A stretch of DNA of 64,000 nucleotides from JAAFHB01 sp038236995 (GCA_038236995.1 JBBRZE010000011.1:1-64000), one strand, 5' to 3'; shown: positions 37,121 to 46,110, numbered from the stretch's first letter. A program made the numbers and translations. Notes: a model not told the origin generated them from the letters alone.

Positions 37121-37153
37121 TTTTGTGTATCGATTTAATTTCATGTAAGTTTG
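37121..37153 (+). promoter_or_regulatory. Bacteroidota-type promoter of the M23 peptidase/dxr/rseP operon
   Basis: TTTG (37121-37124), 21 bases, TAAGTTTG (37146-37153). The predicted start is about 18 bp before the ATG at 37177. No other promoter-like pair was found in the next three intergenic gaps, which are only 9-13 bp long. Confidence 0.6.
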
Positions 37154-37176
37154 AAAACTATTGATATAAAAAAGGA

Positions 37177-38040
37177 ATGCCGAAAGAAAGAAAGCGGGAC
37201 AGAATTAAGAAATTATTTCAAAATCCATACAGGATTGTAATATTTAATGACCTTAATTTGCATATTATAAAGCAAATACGATTTAATGCAAGAACGCTGG
37301 TGATGGCTTTGGTTTTTGCGGTCGTATTTATCATCATCGGAGTTACTGTTTTAATTGCTTTTACACCATTAAGGGAATACATTCCGGGTTATCCTACCGG
37401 GAAAATGAGGCAAATGCTGATTCGCAATGTGTTGATTGTCGATTCACTTGATCTTGAAATCCAACGGCGCGACAAGTATTTCAACGACTTTAGAGCCATG
37501 TTGGCTGGCGAAACGCCTTCAGATACTGCTGTCAGTCGTGGGGCATTACCAAGACCCGATCAGGTTCAGTTCAAAAAATACGATCACGACAGTCTTTTCA
37601 AAGATGAAATAGCACAGGAGCAGACCAACCTTGGAATAAATTCGGGGCACGTCGCACGAGGCGGAGTCGCAGGTTTACTGTTTTTCCCGCCCATTAATGG
37701 TATGATTACCGGAAAGTACGATGCAAGTAATGGACATTTTGGAGTTGATATTGTGGGTAAACTGAATTCCCGCATATCAGCTGCTCTCGATGGAACAGTA
37801 ATTTTCGCAGGCTGGACAATTGATACGGGTTATGTCATTTATCTTCAACATGAGCAAAATCTGATCACTGTGTACCGTCATAATGCAGAGCTCCTTAAAA
37901 TTCAAGGAGATAAAGTGCGAGCCGGGGAAGCAATCGCAATTATGGGTAACACAGGAAAAGAGACAACCGGACCACATCTGCATTTTGAGATGTGGCTAAA
38001 TGGTACATCAATCAACCCGGAAGATTACATCAAATTCTAA
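37177..38040 (+). CDS. M23 family (LytM-type) cell-wall metallopeptidase, membrane anchored
   Basis: A 287-residue protein: a basic cytoplasmic start, one membrane helix (TLVMALVFAVVFIIIGVTVLIAF-like, about 45-67, shown here in part), a periplasmic linker, then an M23 domain from about residue 165. Metal ligands are visible in GHFGVDIVG (His, Asp) and in PHLHFEMW (His), so it may be active, although EnvC-like activators share this fold. It cuts or regulates cutting of peptidoglycan peptides. It leads an operon with dxr and rseP. Confidence 0.88.
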   Translation: MPKERKRDRIKKLFQNPYRIVIFNDLNLHIIKQIRFNARTLVMALVFAVVFIIIGVTVLIAFTPLREYIPGYPTGKMRQMLIRNVLIVDSLDLEIQRRDKYFNDFRAMLAGETPSDTAVSRGALPRPDQVQFKKYDHDSLFKDEIAQEQTNLGINSGHVARGGVAGLLFFPPINGMITGKYDASNGHFGVDIVGKLNSRISAALDGTVIFAGWTIDTGYVIYLQHEQNLITVYRHNAELLKIQGDKVRAGEAIAIMGNTGKETTGPHLHFEMWLNGTSINPEDYIKF

Positions 38041-38049
38041 ACCTTTTTT

Positions 38050-39216
38050 ATGAAAAATATTGCGATACTCGGTTCAACTGGTTCAATCGGACAGCAGGCT
38101 CTCGAAGTAATTGATAATAATCCGGAAAGATTCACTGTCGAAGTTTTGACCGCGAACAATAATGTGAGTTTATTGCTGGAACAAGCCAAAAAATTTCATC
38201 CAAATGTTGTCGTAATAGCTAACGAAGCAAAATATGAAGTTGTAAGAAATGCTCTTGCAGGAGAAGACATTAAAGTTTATGCCGGATCATCTGCCCTTTC
38301 GCAAGTAGTAGAAATGGGGAGTATTGATTTGGTGCTGACAGCAATGGTCGGTTATTCGGGGTTGATACCGACAATAAATGCCGTAAAAGCTAAAAAACAA
38401 ATTGCCCTTGCAAATAAAGAGACACTTGTAGTGGCCGGCGATCTGATCAACAAACTGGCGATCGAAAATAAAGTGGATATACTGCCTGTTGACTCAGAGC
38501 ACTCTGCAATTTTTCAATGCCTTGCTGGTGAATATATGAATCCTGTCGAGAAAGTAATTCTTACCTGTTCCGGAGGTCCATTCCATGGAATGGCTAAAGA
38601 AAAGATTGACAGAGTAGTTTCCAGAGATGCATTAAAGCACCCGAACTGGGATATGGGGGCCAAAATAACCATCGATTCGGCATCACTGATGAATAAAGGA
38701 TTTGAGGTAATAGAGGCAAAGTGGCTTTTTGGCTTAAAACCGGAGCAAATTGAAGTGGTAGTGCATCCCCAAAGCATCGTTCATTCGATGGTTCAATTTT
38801 GCGACGGATCTATCAAAGCACAGCTCGGCTTACCTGATATGCGATTACCTATCCAATATGCATTTAGCTTTCCCGAAAGGATCTGCAATTCTTTTCCAAG
38901 GTTGAATTTTGCCGATTTCTCTACCTTGACATTTTCGGCCCCTGATACAAAAATTTTTCGTAATCTTGCACTTGCTTACGAAGCGTTGCAAAAAGGGGGA
39001 AATCTGGCTTGTATTTTGAATGCAGCCAATGAAATAGTAGTTGAGGCATTTCTTAAAGGAAAAATCACTTTCCCTGATATATGGAATGTAAATGAACAGG
39101 TTATGCAAAAATCGACTTTCATTGCACGGCCAACCCTCGACGATTATATAGCAACGGATCGCGAAGCACGTGCTTATGCTTCCGAGATAGTGAGCATTTT
39201 GCAACTAAAAAATTGA
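38050..39216 (+). CDS. dxr: 1-deoxy-D-xylulose-5-phosphate reductoisomerase
   Basis: A 388-residue enzyme of the MEP isoprenoid pathway that converts DXP to MEP with NADPH. The N-terminal NADPH motif is NIAILGSTGSIGQQALEVI; ALANKETLVVAGDL and PVDSEHSAIFQCL contain the metal- and substrate-binding residues, and CSGGPF and DSASLMNKGFEVIEAKWLF are conserved. It is in one operon with the M23 peptidase and rseP, the latter 13 bp downstream; dxr-rseP linkage is widespread. Confidence 0.96.
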   Translation: MKNIAILGSTGSIGQQALEVIDNNPERFTVEVLTANNNVSLLLEQAKKFHPNVVVIANEAKYEVVRNALAGEDIKVYAGSSALSQVVEMGSIDLVLTAMVGYSGLIPTINAVKAKKQIALANKETLVVAGDLINKLAIENKVDILPVDSEHSAIFQCLAGEYMNPVEKVILTCSGGPFHGMAKEKIDRVVSRDALKHPNWDMGAKITIDSASLMNKGFEVIEAKWLFGLKPEQIEVVVHPQSIVHSMVQFCDGSIKAQLGLPDMRLPIQYAFSFPERICNSFPRLNFADFSTLTFSAPDTKIFRNLALAYEALQKGGNLACILNAANEIVVEAFLKGKITFPDIWNVNEQVMQKSTFIARPTLDDYIATDREARAYASEIVSILQLKN

Positions 39217-39229
39217 TATAGTTATACAT

Positions 39230-40555
39230 ATGGTTATTCTCATTAAGGCTGCGCAATTACTACTTAGTCTCTCAATACTGGTTATTATTCACGAATTTGG
39301 CCATTTCATATTTTCAAAAGCTTTTAAATGTAGGGTCGAAAAGTTTTATCTCTTTTTTGATCCGTGGTTTTCGCTTTTCAAATTTAAAAAAGGCGAAACA
39401 GAATACGGCGTAGGATGGCTGCCATTAGGTGGATACGTTAAAATATCCGGAATGATTGACGAGTCAATGGATAAGGAGCAAATGAAACTGCCACCTGAAC
39501 CATGGGAGTTTCGTTCGAAACCTTCCTGGCAACGTTTGATCATCATGATCGGGGGGGTATTGTTTAATCTAATTCTCGCGATTGTTCTCTATTCAGCGAT
39601 TCTCTTTATCTGGGGAGAACAGTATCTTCCAACTAAAAATGTAAAATACGGAATTGCCGTAAGCGAAACGGGAAGAGAGATGGGTCTTCGAAGTGGAGAT
39701 AAAATAATATCGGTCGACGGTAACGAAGTTGAAGATTTCAGCAAAATCATCCCTGTAATAGTACTTAACGGAGCCAAAACGATTGAAGTTCTACGTAACA
39801 CAGAAACAATTATTGTTCCTGTTAAAGACGAAATAATTCCAAAACTATTAACTGACAGATATTTTATAGATTTAAGAATTCCTTATTCCTGTAAAGTAAT
39901 CGGATTTGGCAAAATTTCACCTGCCCGCGATGCTGGTTTTGAAATTGGAGACGAAATCCTGGCAGTTAATGGATCTGGCTTTCAGTTCTTCGATCAATTC
40001 ACAGACACAATTGCCAATTCAAAAGGCAAGACAATCAGCATTTTAATAAACAGAAGTGGAACTGAAAAAACTATTCCAGTCAAGATAGGACTTACAGGGT
40101 TGCTTGGTATTCAACACGAAAAGAAAATTACAGGAGTTTTTGAATTTAAGACAATTACTTACGGGTTCGTTGAATCAATACCTGCAGGTATTTCCAAAGG
40201 GTATCATGCAGTAGGTAATTATCTGAAACAGTTCAAATTGCTTTTTGCGCCCGAAACAAAAGCTTACGAATCATTGGGTGGATTTATCGCCATCGGAAAT
40301 ATTTTCCCAGGTGTTTGGGATTGGGAATCATTCTGGAACCTTACTGCTTTCCTTTCAATTATTCTTGCGGTGATGAATATTCTTCCAATACCTGCGCTCG
40401 ATGGCGGCCACGTTCTGTTTCTCCTTTTTGAGATCATAACCGGAAGAAAACCAAGTGATAAATTCCTTGAGTATGCTCAGATAGTCGGAATGGTTATTCT
40501 TTTCTCATTGCTTATTTATGCCAATGGAAACGATATCTGGAAATTATTTAAATAA
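39230..40555 (+). CDS. rseP: RIP metalloprotease RseP (site-2 protease)
   Basis: A 441-residue inner-membrane M50 protease. The zinc motif HEFGH lies in the first helix (VIIHEFGHFIF), two PDZ regions follow (MGLRSGDKIISVDGNEVEDF and DAGFEIGDEILAVNGSGF), and the third zinc ligand is in MNILPIPALDGGHVLFLLFE. It cleaves anti-sigma factors and signal peptide remnants within the membrane. It is the last gene of the operon with dxr. Confidence 0.95.
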   Translation: MVILIKAAQLLLSLSILVIIHEFGHFIFSKAFKCRVEKFYLFFDPWFSLFKFKKGETEYGVGWLPLGGYVKISGMIDESMDKEQMKLPPEPWEFRSKPSWQRLIIMIGGVLFNLILAIVLYSAILFIWGEQYLPTKNVKYGIAVSETGREMGLRSGDKIISVDGNEVEDFSKIIPVIVLNGAKTIEVLRNTETIIVPVKDEIIPKLLTDRYFIDLRIPYSCKVIGFGKISPARDAGFEIGDEILAVNGSGFQFFDQFTDTIANSKGKTISILINRSGTEKTIPVKIGLTGLLGIQHEKKITGVFEFKTITYGFVESIPAGISKGYHAVGNYLKQFKLLFAPETKAYESLGGFIAIGNIFPGVWDWESFWNLTAFLSIILAVMNILPIPALDGGHVLFLLFEIITGRKPSDKFLEYAQIVGMVILFSLLIYANGNDIWKLFK

Positions 40556-40658
40556 AGAAATCAAGTCGCAATCTCAAAGTAAAAAATTTTTGGGCAATAC
40601 AGAATAACGTATCAATTGGAATACTATTTTTGCACCAAAACAAATTAAAAGTGATACT

Positions 40659-40886
40659 ATGAACTTGTTAATAATTGCAGGGGTAGTTGGACCATGGCAA
40701 ATCGTTTTAATCGTCGCAGTCGCTCTGCTTATGTTCGGAGGGAAGAAAATTCCTGAACTGATGGGCGGAATAGGTAAAGGCATGAAAGAATTTAAAAAGG
40801 CCATAAAAGAGGAAGACGAAACACCTTCCGAACCTTCAAAAGAAACGCCAAGAGCAGATAATAAAAGAGAACCTTTGAAAGAATAG
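40659..40886 (+). CDS. tatA: TatA/TatE-type twin-arginine translocase subunit, copy 1
   Basis: A 75-residue protein: a short periplasmic start, one membrane helix (WQIVLIVAVALLMFGGKKIPEL), a hinge, an amphipathic helix (GIGKGMKEFKKAIKEEDE) and a polar tail. TatA oligomers form the pore for folded proteins with RR signal peptides. A near-identical paralogue is encoded 256 bp downstream; tatC is not in the window. A -7-like TATTTTTG lies at 40625-40632. Confidence 0.92.
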   Translation: MNLLIIAGVVGPWQIVLIVAVALLMFGGKKIPELMGGIGKGMKEFKKAIKEEDETPSEPSKETPRADNKREPLKE

Positions 40887-40903
40887 TTAATCTGCCCTTC
40901 ATA

Positions 40904-40941
40904 CAAAAAGCCCCGGACAATTCCTTGTTTGGGGCTTTTTG
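40904..40941 (+). terminator. Terminator of the first tatA gene
   Basis: CAAAAAGCCCC and GGGGCTTTTTG form an 11-bp stem with a 16-base loop, ending in a T run. It separates the two tatA genes, so they are probably transcribed independently. Confidence 0.8.
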
Positions 40942-41142
40942 TTGATTTCAATTGATTTGTCCACAATAATACAATTCTATCCGAATGTGCTATACAAATT
41001 ATTGAATTTTAGCAATATGGCGACTGTATTGAAATCGTCACAGAGCCAATAAAAACAGCCTTAAATAAATAAATCAAACAGATATGTCAAATTTAGACTC
41101 AACTTATGCTATATTTGTAACAAACGATTTAAAAAATGAACT

Positions 41143-41367
41143 ATGAGTTTAATAATCATTGCAGGAGTCATAGGTCCATGGCAAATTGTCCTTATTGTTG
41201 CTGTTGCTTTACTTATGTTTGGAGGGAAGAAAATTCCTGAATTAATGAGTGGTATCGGCAAAGGGATGAAAGACTTTAAAAAAGCAATTAAGGAGGATGA
41301 TGAAACTCCCAAGGAGAGCCCTAAGGACACTCCGGTAGACAGTAATAAGAAAGAACCGTTAAAATAA
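41143..41367 (+). CDS. tatA: TatA/TatE-type twin-arginine translocase subunit, copy 2
   Basis: A 74-residue paralogue of the preceding protein, identical through IVLIVAVALLMFGGKKIPELM and differing mainly by G-to-S, E-to-D and I/V changes and in the tail. It has its own -7-like TATATTTG (41110-41117). One copy may act as TatA and the other as TatE or a TatB substitute; both look like TatA. They probably arose by tandem duplication. Confidence 0.9.
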   Translation: MSLIIIAGVIGPWQIVLIVAVALLMFGGKKIPELMSGIGKGMKDFKKAIKEDDETPKESPKDTPVDSNKKEPLK

Positions 41368-41391
41368 TAAACCGGTTTAAATAATATTGAT

Positions 41392-41419
41392 ACCCTGGTT
41401 CGATTGTTCGAATCGGGGT
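41392..41419 (+). terminator. Weak terminator-like hairpin after the second tatA
   Basis: ACCCTGGTTCGA pairs imperfectly with TTCGAATCGGGGT, followed by TTTCTGT. The T run is short, so termination may be partial. Confidence 0.4.
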
Positions 41420-41483
41420 TTCTGTCATAATTTATAGTGTATTTAAATCTCCCGATTTCGACGAAATGATTAATTATTGAACT

Positions 41484-42554
41484 GTGAATAAAATAATTAC
41501 ACCATATATTTTCATCATTTCTTTGATCTGGCTCTTTTCGGCTTGTGGCGACGGGACTATACTAATGAAGAGTGTTACAGGTAGACCCGGCGAAACAATC
41601 GTGGTAATTGCAAAAGGAGTCTGGGCAGGAAATGTTGGTGACACAATTAAACATTACCTCGCACAACCGCAGTTATGCCTGCCTCAGGAGGAACCAATAC
41701 TTAATGTAGTAAATGTCCCCCCCGACGCCTTTAAAACATTTGAAACAACCCGGAATATTATTTTGACCCGTATCCTCCCTTCGGTGATAGAACCATCAGT
41801 TACCATTCAGTATAACGTTTGGGCAAGACAACAAGTTGTTGTGACTATACAGGCTGCTGATGAGGCTGGTTTTGTCAAGGTTTTTGCTGAAAAATCGGAT
41901 ATGATCATTGCTGCAATCCTTAGGGCTGAAAAAATGAGACTTATGGAATTGTATGCCCAGGATAAATACAAAGAACATATAATTTCTGACTCTTTGCTCA
42001 AGGAGCATAAATTTAATCTTAATATCCCCAAAGGCTACGATATTGTTAAAGACTCTTCCAATTTTGTATGGATACGGTATGAGTCTCCTCTTACAAGTCA
42101 AGGAATTTTAGCTTACTGGTACCCATATGTGTCTGACAGTGCTTTTGTTACAAAATATCTTTTACAAAAACGCGATTCTATTCTTCGTAATCATGTACCA
42201 GGGTCAATCCCGGGTTCATATATGACAACAGAAAGGCGATTCATTGTTTCACAAGCCTTTACTTACAAAGGAAATTACTCCGTAGAAATCAGGGGATTGT
42301 GGAAAGTGAATGGCGACTTCATGGGTGGTCCGTTCGTTAGCCTAACAACGCTTGATTTGGCAAGAAAACGAGTCCTGACCGTGGAAGGATATATTTACTC
42401 ACCAAAGTACAATAAACGCGACTATTTAAGGCAGGTTGAAGCGATGATCTATTCAGTAAGTTTTCCCGATCAAAAATTAAACGACAAAATCAACGATATG
42501 TACCAGATCGGTGAACCACTACCAAAAGATGCTGATACACTTATAATAAAATAG
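41484..42554 (+). CDS. DUF4837 family lipoprotein
   Basis: A 356-residue envelope protein starting at GTG, with a lipobox ending at Cys21 (LFSAC). It matches the Bacteroidota DUF4837 family as I know it: GRPGETIVVIAKGVWAGNVGD near the N-terminus, the FVWIRYESPLTSQGILAYWYP region in the middle and RGLWKVNGDFMGGPFVSLT near residue 270. Its role is unknown; members are common in the phylum and probably sit on the inner leaflet of the outer membrane. A good terminator follows. Confidence 0.8.
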   Translation: MNKIITPYIFIISLIWLFSACGDGTILMKSVTGRPGETIVVIAKGVWAGNVGDTIKHYLAQPQLCLPQEEPILNVVNVPPDAFKTFETTRNIILTRILPSVIEPSVTIQYNVWARQQVVVTIQAADEAGFVKVFAEKSDMIIAAILRAEKMRLMELYAQDKYKEHIISDSLLKEHKFNLNIPKGYDIVKDSSNFVWIRYESPLTSQGILAYWYPYVSDSAFVTKYLLQKRDSILRNHVPGSIPGSYMTTERRFIVSQAFTYKGNYSVEIRGLWKVNGDFMGGPFVSLTTLDLARKRVLTVEGYIYSPKYNKRDYLRQVEAMIYSVSFPDQKLNDKINDMYQIGEPLPKDADTLIIK

Positions 42555-42574
42555 GTTTCAAAATATGCAATACG

Positions 42575-42609
42575 CCGCTTATCCATAAATATGATAAACG
42601 GTTTTTTTT
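42575..42609 (+). terminator. Terminator of the DUF4837 gene
   Basis: CCGCTTATC pairs with GATAAACGG (one mismatch) across a 9-base loop, followed by eight Ts. Confidence 0.75.
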
Positions 42610-42691
42610 ATAAATAATTGTAACCTAAAAGTTAGGAGAGGCGTCCAATACAAAAAGGCACTTATTTTCAATCACTTAATTTTCAATAATT

Positions 42692-43405
42692 ATGAAGAAA
42701 AAACTAATTCATATTTTAGTTGTCCCATTAATGATTGCATTACTCTTTACCTCCTGTTTTCATGGAATAAGAGGGAACGGAAAGGTAGTTAAAAACGAAC
42801 GACAGGTCGAAATGTTCGAGTCAATATCAGCAAGTGCAGGCATTGAAGTCGTATTAATTCAGGATTCCGCTATAAAAGTAGTTGTTGAGGCCGATGATAA
42901 CCTTCAGGATATTATTAAAACTGAAGTTTCAAATGGAGAACTGAAAATTTATCCCGAAAAACGAATTCGATCAAGTAAGGCAAAGAAAGTTTTTGTCACC
43001 TTTAAGACAATTCATTCATTGAACGTAAGTTCTGGCGCAGAAATAAAATCACAGTCAGAGCTAAAGTTATCATCGCTTGATCTTTCTGCTTCGAGCGGAG
43101 CAAAAATCGATTTGGCATTGGTTGTTAATGACCTAAATGTTGAAGGTAACAGTGGCGGAGACATTTATCTAACGGGTTCCGCAGAAAATCTGTCTGTAGA
43201 TGGATCAAGTGGTGTTAACATTAAAGCGTCTGATTTGCAAAGCAAAACCTGTAATGCAGGTGCATCAAGTGGTGCGACTTTAAAAATTTTTGTATCTGAA
43301 AAAATCATTGCCAAGGCAAGCAGCGGGGGAAATATCAAGGTAGCCGGAAACCCCAAAGATCGGAACATTGAAAAATCAAGTGGTGGTAATGTTTCATTCA
43401 AATAA
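42692..43405 (+). CDS. Head-GIN domain lipoprotein (DUF2807)
   Basis: A 237-residue lipoprotein (lipobox LFTS before Cys22). The opening RGNGKVVKNERQVEMFESISAS is the GNG/GIN start of the DUF2807 head domain, and the rest is a right-handed beta-helix with repeated SSG turns (VSSGAEI, ASSGAKI, NSGGDI, DGSSGVNI, ASSGATL, ASSGGNI). Such proteins are thought to be surface or periplasmic adhesin-like proteins; no substrate is known. A strong terminator separates it from the convergent TetR gene. Confidence 0.85.
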   Translation: MKKKLIHILVVPLMIALLFTSCFHGIRGNGKVVKNERQVEMFESISASAGIEVVLIQDSAIKVVVEADDNLQDIIKTEVSNGELKIYPEKRIRSSKAKKVFVTFKTIHSLNVSSGAEIKSQSELKLSSLDLSASSGAKIDLALVVNDLNVEGNSGGDIYLTGSAENLSVDGSSGVNIKASDLQSKTCNAGASSGATLKIFVSEKIIAKASSGGNIKVAGNPKDRNIEKSSGGNVSFK

Positions 43406-43437
43406 AAAAATACAGGCCACAGTTGCCTGTATTTTTT
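43405..43437. terminator. Bidirectional terminator between the head-GIN and TetR genes
   Basis: AAAAAATACAGGC and GCCTGTATTTTTT form a perfect stem with an 8-base loop, with an A run and a T run on either side. It serves both convergent genes and covers the TetR stop codon. Confidence 0.88.
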
Positions 43438-44038
43438 AATCTCGCTTCATGATTCCATAGCATATTATTTTCACAATTGAATCGACACTTTTGCCAAGGT
43501 CGGTCGAGCGATAAGGACCAGCAGAAAGCGGCATTTCCAGTCCTCTGATTGCTGTCGTAATTCCGATCGCAACAAGCGCGAAATCTTTCACAATAAATTT
43601 TCGCTGGCGTGCACCTTCCAGTAAAATGCGTTTCATCATGCGAATCTCTTCCTGATAGTATTGCGATTTTATCTTATCAATAAACTCTACCGCCGCAGTG
43701 TCGTTTTCAATTGCATTGTAAAAATTGGCCAACTGCCGGTAAGTCGTAATTTTGGTCATTACATAATCCCGCAGTTTTTCTGCAGGATCGATATCTTTTT
43801 GAAGCACTTTAGATAATTCTTCCCGAAGAATATCTGCCTCTTTTTGAATTACCTCCTGAAAAAGATCCTCCTTACTGCTAAAATAGTAGTAAAGTGAACT
43901 TTTACCTTTTCGTACAGCATTGGCTATATCATCAAGTGTGGTTTTCTTATACCCATATTTGCTGAAGATCTCCTGTGCTATTTTAAGAATATTCTCTCTT
44001 ACTGCATCCCTTTTAATGCTACTATTTTCGACACTCAT
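43436..44038 (-). CDS. TetR/AcrR-family transcriptional regulator
   Basis: A 200-residue repressor. The N-terminal helix-turn-helix (ILKIAQEIFSKYGYKKTTLDDI, ANAVRKGKSSLYYYFSSKEDLF) is typical. The C-terminal ligand domain is of the kind that starts with long helices after residue 60; the ligand is unknown. No target gene is evident: its neighbours are a DCC protein 200 bp upstream on the same strand and the convergent head-GIN gene. It has one of the best promoters in the window. Confidence 0.88.
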   Translation of the reverse strand: MSVENSSIKRDAVRENILKIAQEIFSKYGYKKTTLDDIANAVRKGKSSLYYYFSSKEDLFQEVIQKEADILREELSKVLQKDIDPAEKLRDYVMTKITTYRQLANFYNAIENDTAAVEFIDKIKSQYYQEEIRMMKRILLEGARQRKFIVKDFALVAIGITTAIRGLEMPLSAGPYRSTDLGKSVDSIVKIICYGIMKRD

Positions 44039-44064
44039 ATTTTTATGTTGATAAACTGTGGTGG

Positions 44065-44095
44065 CAAATATAATCCATTTAAATGAAGTGCCAAA
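44065..44095 (-). promoter_or_regulatory. Bacteroidota-type promoter of the TetR gene
   Basis: On the minus strand TTTG (44092-44095), exactly 19 bases, TATATTTG (44065-44072): a full match to the -33/-7 consensus. The -7 box is about 27 bp before the ATG, so an autoregulatory operator would be expected here, but I see no clear palindrome. Confidence 0.7.
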
Positions 44096-44233
44096 TATTT
44101 AGCTTACTCCGTCACGTAAAGGTATATAATCTACTTGATTAAATGAAAACAAATTTTAGACTAAATCGGCCTAATATTACCAAAAATTCAGATCCGGATT
44201 GAAAACAAGTGGGTTTTAAAAAAAAATAAATTC

Positions 44234-44641
44234 CTACTCAAGGAACCGGTCCGAATATTCGGGAGCATGAACCATACATTTTTCGCGCTTTCCAAACCAC
44301 TTATATCTCCATTTCGCAATGAAATTATAAACCATATCGCGTAAAAACCGGGGGAATATTATAAAATAGTACAATAAATGCCAGCCGCCACTTAATTCGC
44401 GTAAAATCATAAATACTGCAGTCGATTTTAAATAAAACTTGCTGTCGCAGATGTAGACAAGAGAATCAAAACTGTCAAGCGGAAGATCAAGCTGTCTAAG
44501 AAGTAATTGACCGCTTTCATTTTGCACAGAAGCAAATCTGAATTTTGCTTTTGCATCATTCCGGATAATAAACTTTACCATGCTGTTACAAAGATTGCAT
44601 ACCCCATCAAATAGTACAATATTAATTTCACTGTGGATCAT
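44234..44641 (-). CDS. DCC-family thiol-disulfide oxidoreductase-like protein (YuxK/DUF393)
   Basis: A 135-residue protein with the family motif FDGVCNLCN (residues about 11-19), where DxxCxxC gives a thioredoxin-like redox pair. FRFASVQNESGQ and the later aromatic membrane-proximal segment (WHLLYYFIIFPRFLRDMVYNF) are typical. Its substrate is unknown. I used the ATG at 44641 rather than a TTG two codons upstream. Confidence 0.85.
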   Translation of the reverse strand: MIHSEINIVLFDGVCNLCNSMVKFIIRNDAKAKFRFASVQNESGQLLLRQLDLPLDSFDSLVYICDSKFYLKSTAVFMILRELSGGWHLLYYFIIFPRFLRDMVYNFIAKWRYKWFGKREKCMVHAPEYSDRFLE

Positions 44642-44958
44642 AGACAAAGGTCAGAATTAAAAGACAAACTATCAACTGTTAATATCTGACAGATTGTTTG
44701 GAAAATGAATATATCGGGAGTACTTGGGAATAATATTTTTAGGATAATTAATAACTCTGACAGGATCTTATGTCCTGCCAGAGGGAATTGATTATATAAT
44801 GAACGATTAGGGTCTGAATAAAACTTCCGATGCAAATGTCAACAAAAAAAACCAGCAGATTACGTTACTTTATCATTATTCGTTAACAACTTGGCAACCG
44901 TGAATTCAATCCAAACAGTTGTAGTGCTTTTGCCAATAAGCGTAAAAAGAAATAAAAA
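44642..44958. other. Noncoding interval with a stem-loop
   Basis: About 320 bp without a gene. At 44755-44783, CTCTGACAGGA and TCCTGCCAGAG form an 11-bp stem with one mismatch and a 7-base loop, but no T run follows on either strand, so it is not a standard terminator. It could be part of the leader of the DCC gene. Confidence 0.4.
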
Positions 44959-45711
44959 TCAATTATTTTTAAGAAAATCAATAAAACTTGGATATTTCCG
45001 CTCAGATATTTTGAGTTGCGTCATTTCTGCACCCGTAATATGATTCAAAACGCAAATCCTTTTTTGGTATTTTATATGGTCGATAAAGTTGCAGTTAATG
45101 ATATGAGCATCATGAATTCTGAAAAATATATTCTTGGGAAGTGCTTCTTCGATTTTTTTCAAATGCGTTGTAACTAACTTATATTCACCTTTATCATCAT
45201 CAATATATACTTTCGTATAAGCACCGTCTGCTTCACAAAAAATAATTTTTTCTGGAGAAAGGAAGTGAATCTCATCATTGCTTTTAATCAAAATTTTTCC
45301 GCTTTTTTGAGCCGAAAAAGCCCCATATAAAGGGGTAGATTGATCTTTACTTACAATACGTTCTATTGCTCTGCTTACTGAACGGATTAAATCTTCGGGG
45401 AGTATTGGTTTTAATAGGTAGTCGATCGCATCTAATTTGAAGGCATTTAATGCAAATTCATCATGTGCTGTGATAAAAATAATATGTTGGTTTGTATTTT
45501 CCAATCGCTCAAAAAGGGTAAATGCATCCATATCGCCGAGTTCAATATCGGAAAATATCAAATCATACTGTATGACCGGCAAAATATCAAGGGCCATTTT
45601 TCCTGAATCAAGGAGTGCAACAACTTTGATATCAGGACAATATTCCCGAATCATCATAGCCAAATTTTTTCCCAGTAAAGGTTCATCTTCTATGATTACA
45701 GCATTAATCAT
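44959..45711 (-). CDS. LytTR-family response regulator (orphan)
   Basis: A 250-residue regulator. The receiver domain has the acidic pair IIEDE (residues 6-10), phosphorylatable Asp55 in FSDIELG, and Lys in YLLKPI. A LytTR DNA-binding domain follows (EIHFLSPEKIIFCEADGAYTKVY, FFRIHDAHIINCNFI). The ATG at 45711 is used; a TTG lies two codons upstream. Two bases upstream lies the stop codon of a decayed sensor kinase, so this regulator has probably lost its cognate kinase and may be driven by another one or be inactive. Confidence 0.85.
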   Translation of the reverse strand: MINAVIIEDEPLLGKNLAMMIREYCPDIKVVALLDSGKMALDILPVIQYDLIFSDIELGDMDAFTLFERLENTNQHIIFITAHDEFALNAFKLDAIDYLLKPILPEDLIRSVSRAIERIVSKDQSTPLYGAFSAQKSGKILIKSNDEIHFLSPEKIIFCEADGAYTKVYIDDDKGEYKLVTTHLKKIEEALPKNIFFRIHDAHIINCNFIDHIKYQKRICVLNHITGAEMTQLKISERKYPSFIDFLKNN

Positions 45712-45713
45712 TT

Positions 45714-46010
45714 TCAATAGTTTTTAATTTTAAAAGGGATCACGACAGTTTTGGTCGCTCCGTGGGCATCTCCATCAAATAGTGATTCAATCTGAACCTG
45801 AGCTTTGTGTTCAAGCAAGAAAATTCGATCTTCGACTACTATTGTTTTCAAACCGATTTTAAGATGATTATCATGGGTGATTCGAAATTCGCTGTCAGTA
45901 ATGATTCGCTTAAATTAGTTTTCAAATATCAGTGCTAAGGTATTAATTCTTTTGTCATTATTATGAACTCTACTTATAACTATGCAAAATAGGGATTTCA
46001 ATAAAAAGTA
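45714..46010 (-). pseudogene. Decayed LytS-type sensor histidine kinase, 3' remnant
   Basis: In one minus-strand frame, TLALIFEN, a TAA stop (45915-45917), FKRIIT and then GLKTIVVEDRIFLLEHKAQ, VQIESLFDGD and TKTVVIPFKI can be read. This matches the end of the HATPase of LytS-family kinases: the N box (normally LxxENAxKH, here broken by the stop), GLxNIxxRxxLL, and a final TKVxIxIP strand. The G-rich lid between the boxes is missing. No membrane domain or H box remains. It abuts the LytTR gene, as an intact kinase gene would. Confidence 0.55.
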
Positions 46011-46110
46011 CGACTCTTAATGTTATCGATCGTATGCGAATTTCTTGTTACCCTGAATAATTTGACTTTCAATGGTTATTATCCAATGAATCTTCATTTC
46101 TATTTTTAAA

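Noticed and set aside
41370..41379. A short AAACCGGTTT palindrome after the second tatA gene
   Set aside because: Too short and AT-rich to be distinguished from chance.
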